5,490 nucleotides of DNA from assembly GCA_001795235.1 (NCBI GenBank), contig MGNZ01000076.1, positions 208-5,697 of the forward strand, written 5' to 3'. The notes under the pieces are model-generated. The model had not been told where the DNA came from. It saw only the letters and a list, made by a program, of their open reading frames with translations, and made no database searches. Shown here piece by piece: positions 5,406 to 5,490 of the stretch. Numbering within the stretch: position 1 is the stretch's first letter; each line of letters begins with the position of its first letter. The stretch is from Chloroflexi bacterium RBG_16_64_32 (GTDB lineage Bacteria > Chloroflexota > Dehalococcoidia > SM23-28-2 > RBG-16-64-32). The position numbers and the translations under genes were made by a program.

Positions 5406-5412
5406 AGGAGGT
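5406..5412 (+). promoter_or_regulatory. Ribosome binding site of the SDR gene
   Basis: AGGAGGT is a near-perfect Shine-Dalgarno 4 nt before ATG 5417. The AGGAGG also appears with the same spacing before the vestigial start at 4981, which is part of the duplicated junction. Confidence 0.8.
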
Positions 5413-5416
5413 CCCC

Positions 5417-5490
5417 ATGCGTCTAGCCGATAAGACAGTCCTCATAACGGGCGCTGGCAGCGGCATGGGCCGGCTGGCGGCACAGGTCTT
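5417..5490 (+). CDS. Short-chain dehydrogenase/reductase (SDR), N-terminal fragment
   Basis: Only 24 full codons are inside the window. They begin MRLADKTVLITGAGSGMG, the first beta strand and the TGxxxGxG dinucleotide-binding loop (TGAGSGMG, residues 11-18) of a classical SDR, an NAD(P)H-dependent oxidoreductase of alcohols, ketones or sugars. ATG 5417 has a strong Shine-Dalgarno and gives the usual short lead before the Rossmann strand. The catalytic Tyr-x-x-x-Lys lies beyond the window, so the substrate and activity cannot be judged. It probably once followed the ligase gene directly and is now 445 bp away because of the repeat mosaic. Confidence 0.88.
   Translation, partial: MRLADKTVLITGAGSGMGRLAAQV

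Larger units (their letters stand above)
4972..5416. other. 445-bp repeat mosaic between ligase and SDR, no convincing gene
   Basis: The stretch holds, in order: a vestigial SDR start (4981), palindrome 1 (5011), palindrome 2 (5048), ligase-tail copy B (5080), a purine-rich 7-mer repeat (5116), palindrome 3 (5171), ligase-tail copy C (5204) and a MITE-like inverted repeat (5269-5397). Tail copies lie 133 and 128 bp apart, so the region looks like a diverged tandem array of about 130-bp units. An 83-codon frame (4981-5232) runs through it but shows no family similarity beyond its borrowed ends. Confidence 0.8.

Overview
This is a GC-rich, densely coded bacterial window with every real gene on the + strand. 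Gene style, the weak extended -10 promoter form and the scattered short palindromes, including a TGTCATTCTGAG-type inverted repeat, remind me of environmental Chloroflexota (Dehalococcoidia/SAR202-like). That is a pattern-based guess; no rRNA or marker gene is present to fix the taxonomy.

Layout. (1) 1-273: the C-terminal end of a class III nucleotide cyclase-homology protein, cut by the window edge. (2) 296-1882: an FGGY-family carbohydrate kinase, xylulokinase-like in fold but with an altered substrate motif. (3) 1940-3376: a clear sphingosine-1-phosphate lyase (SPL) family PLP enzyme with essentially all active-site residues. (4) 3377-3594: a spacer with two G/C-rich hairpins that can refold, then an extended -10 promoter. 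(5) 3595-4971: a glutamine-synthetase-fold ligase that lacks the flap glutamate of ammonia-using enzymes and so is probably a gamma-glutamyl-amine ligase. (6) 4972-5416: 445 bp without a convincing gene, built from repeats. It holds two extra copies of the 3' end of gene 5, a decayed copy of the start of gene 7, three TGAA/TTCA-loop palindromes and a MITE-like inverted repeat. (7) 5417-5490: the start of a short-chain dehydrogenase (SDR), cut by the window edge.

How the genes may work together (inference). The kinase and SPL are 57 nt apart and likely co-transcribed. A kinase followed by a PLP lyase that cleaves phosphorylated amino alcohols repeats the chemical logic of sphingosine kinase plus S1P lyase, but with a sugar-type kinase. 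The lyase would release an aldehyde and a phosphoamine. The GS-like ligase could gamma-glutamylate a derived amine, and the SDR could handle an aldehyde, alcohol or ketone. This would be a catabolic route for a phosphorylatable amino polyol or long-chain base, and no part of it is proven here.

The most unusual DNA feature is the ligase-SDR junction. The last codons, stop and Shine-Dalgarno of the ligase recur about every 130 bp, each copy followed by a new ATG, and the SDR start occurs once as a vestige and once as the real gene.
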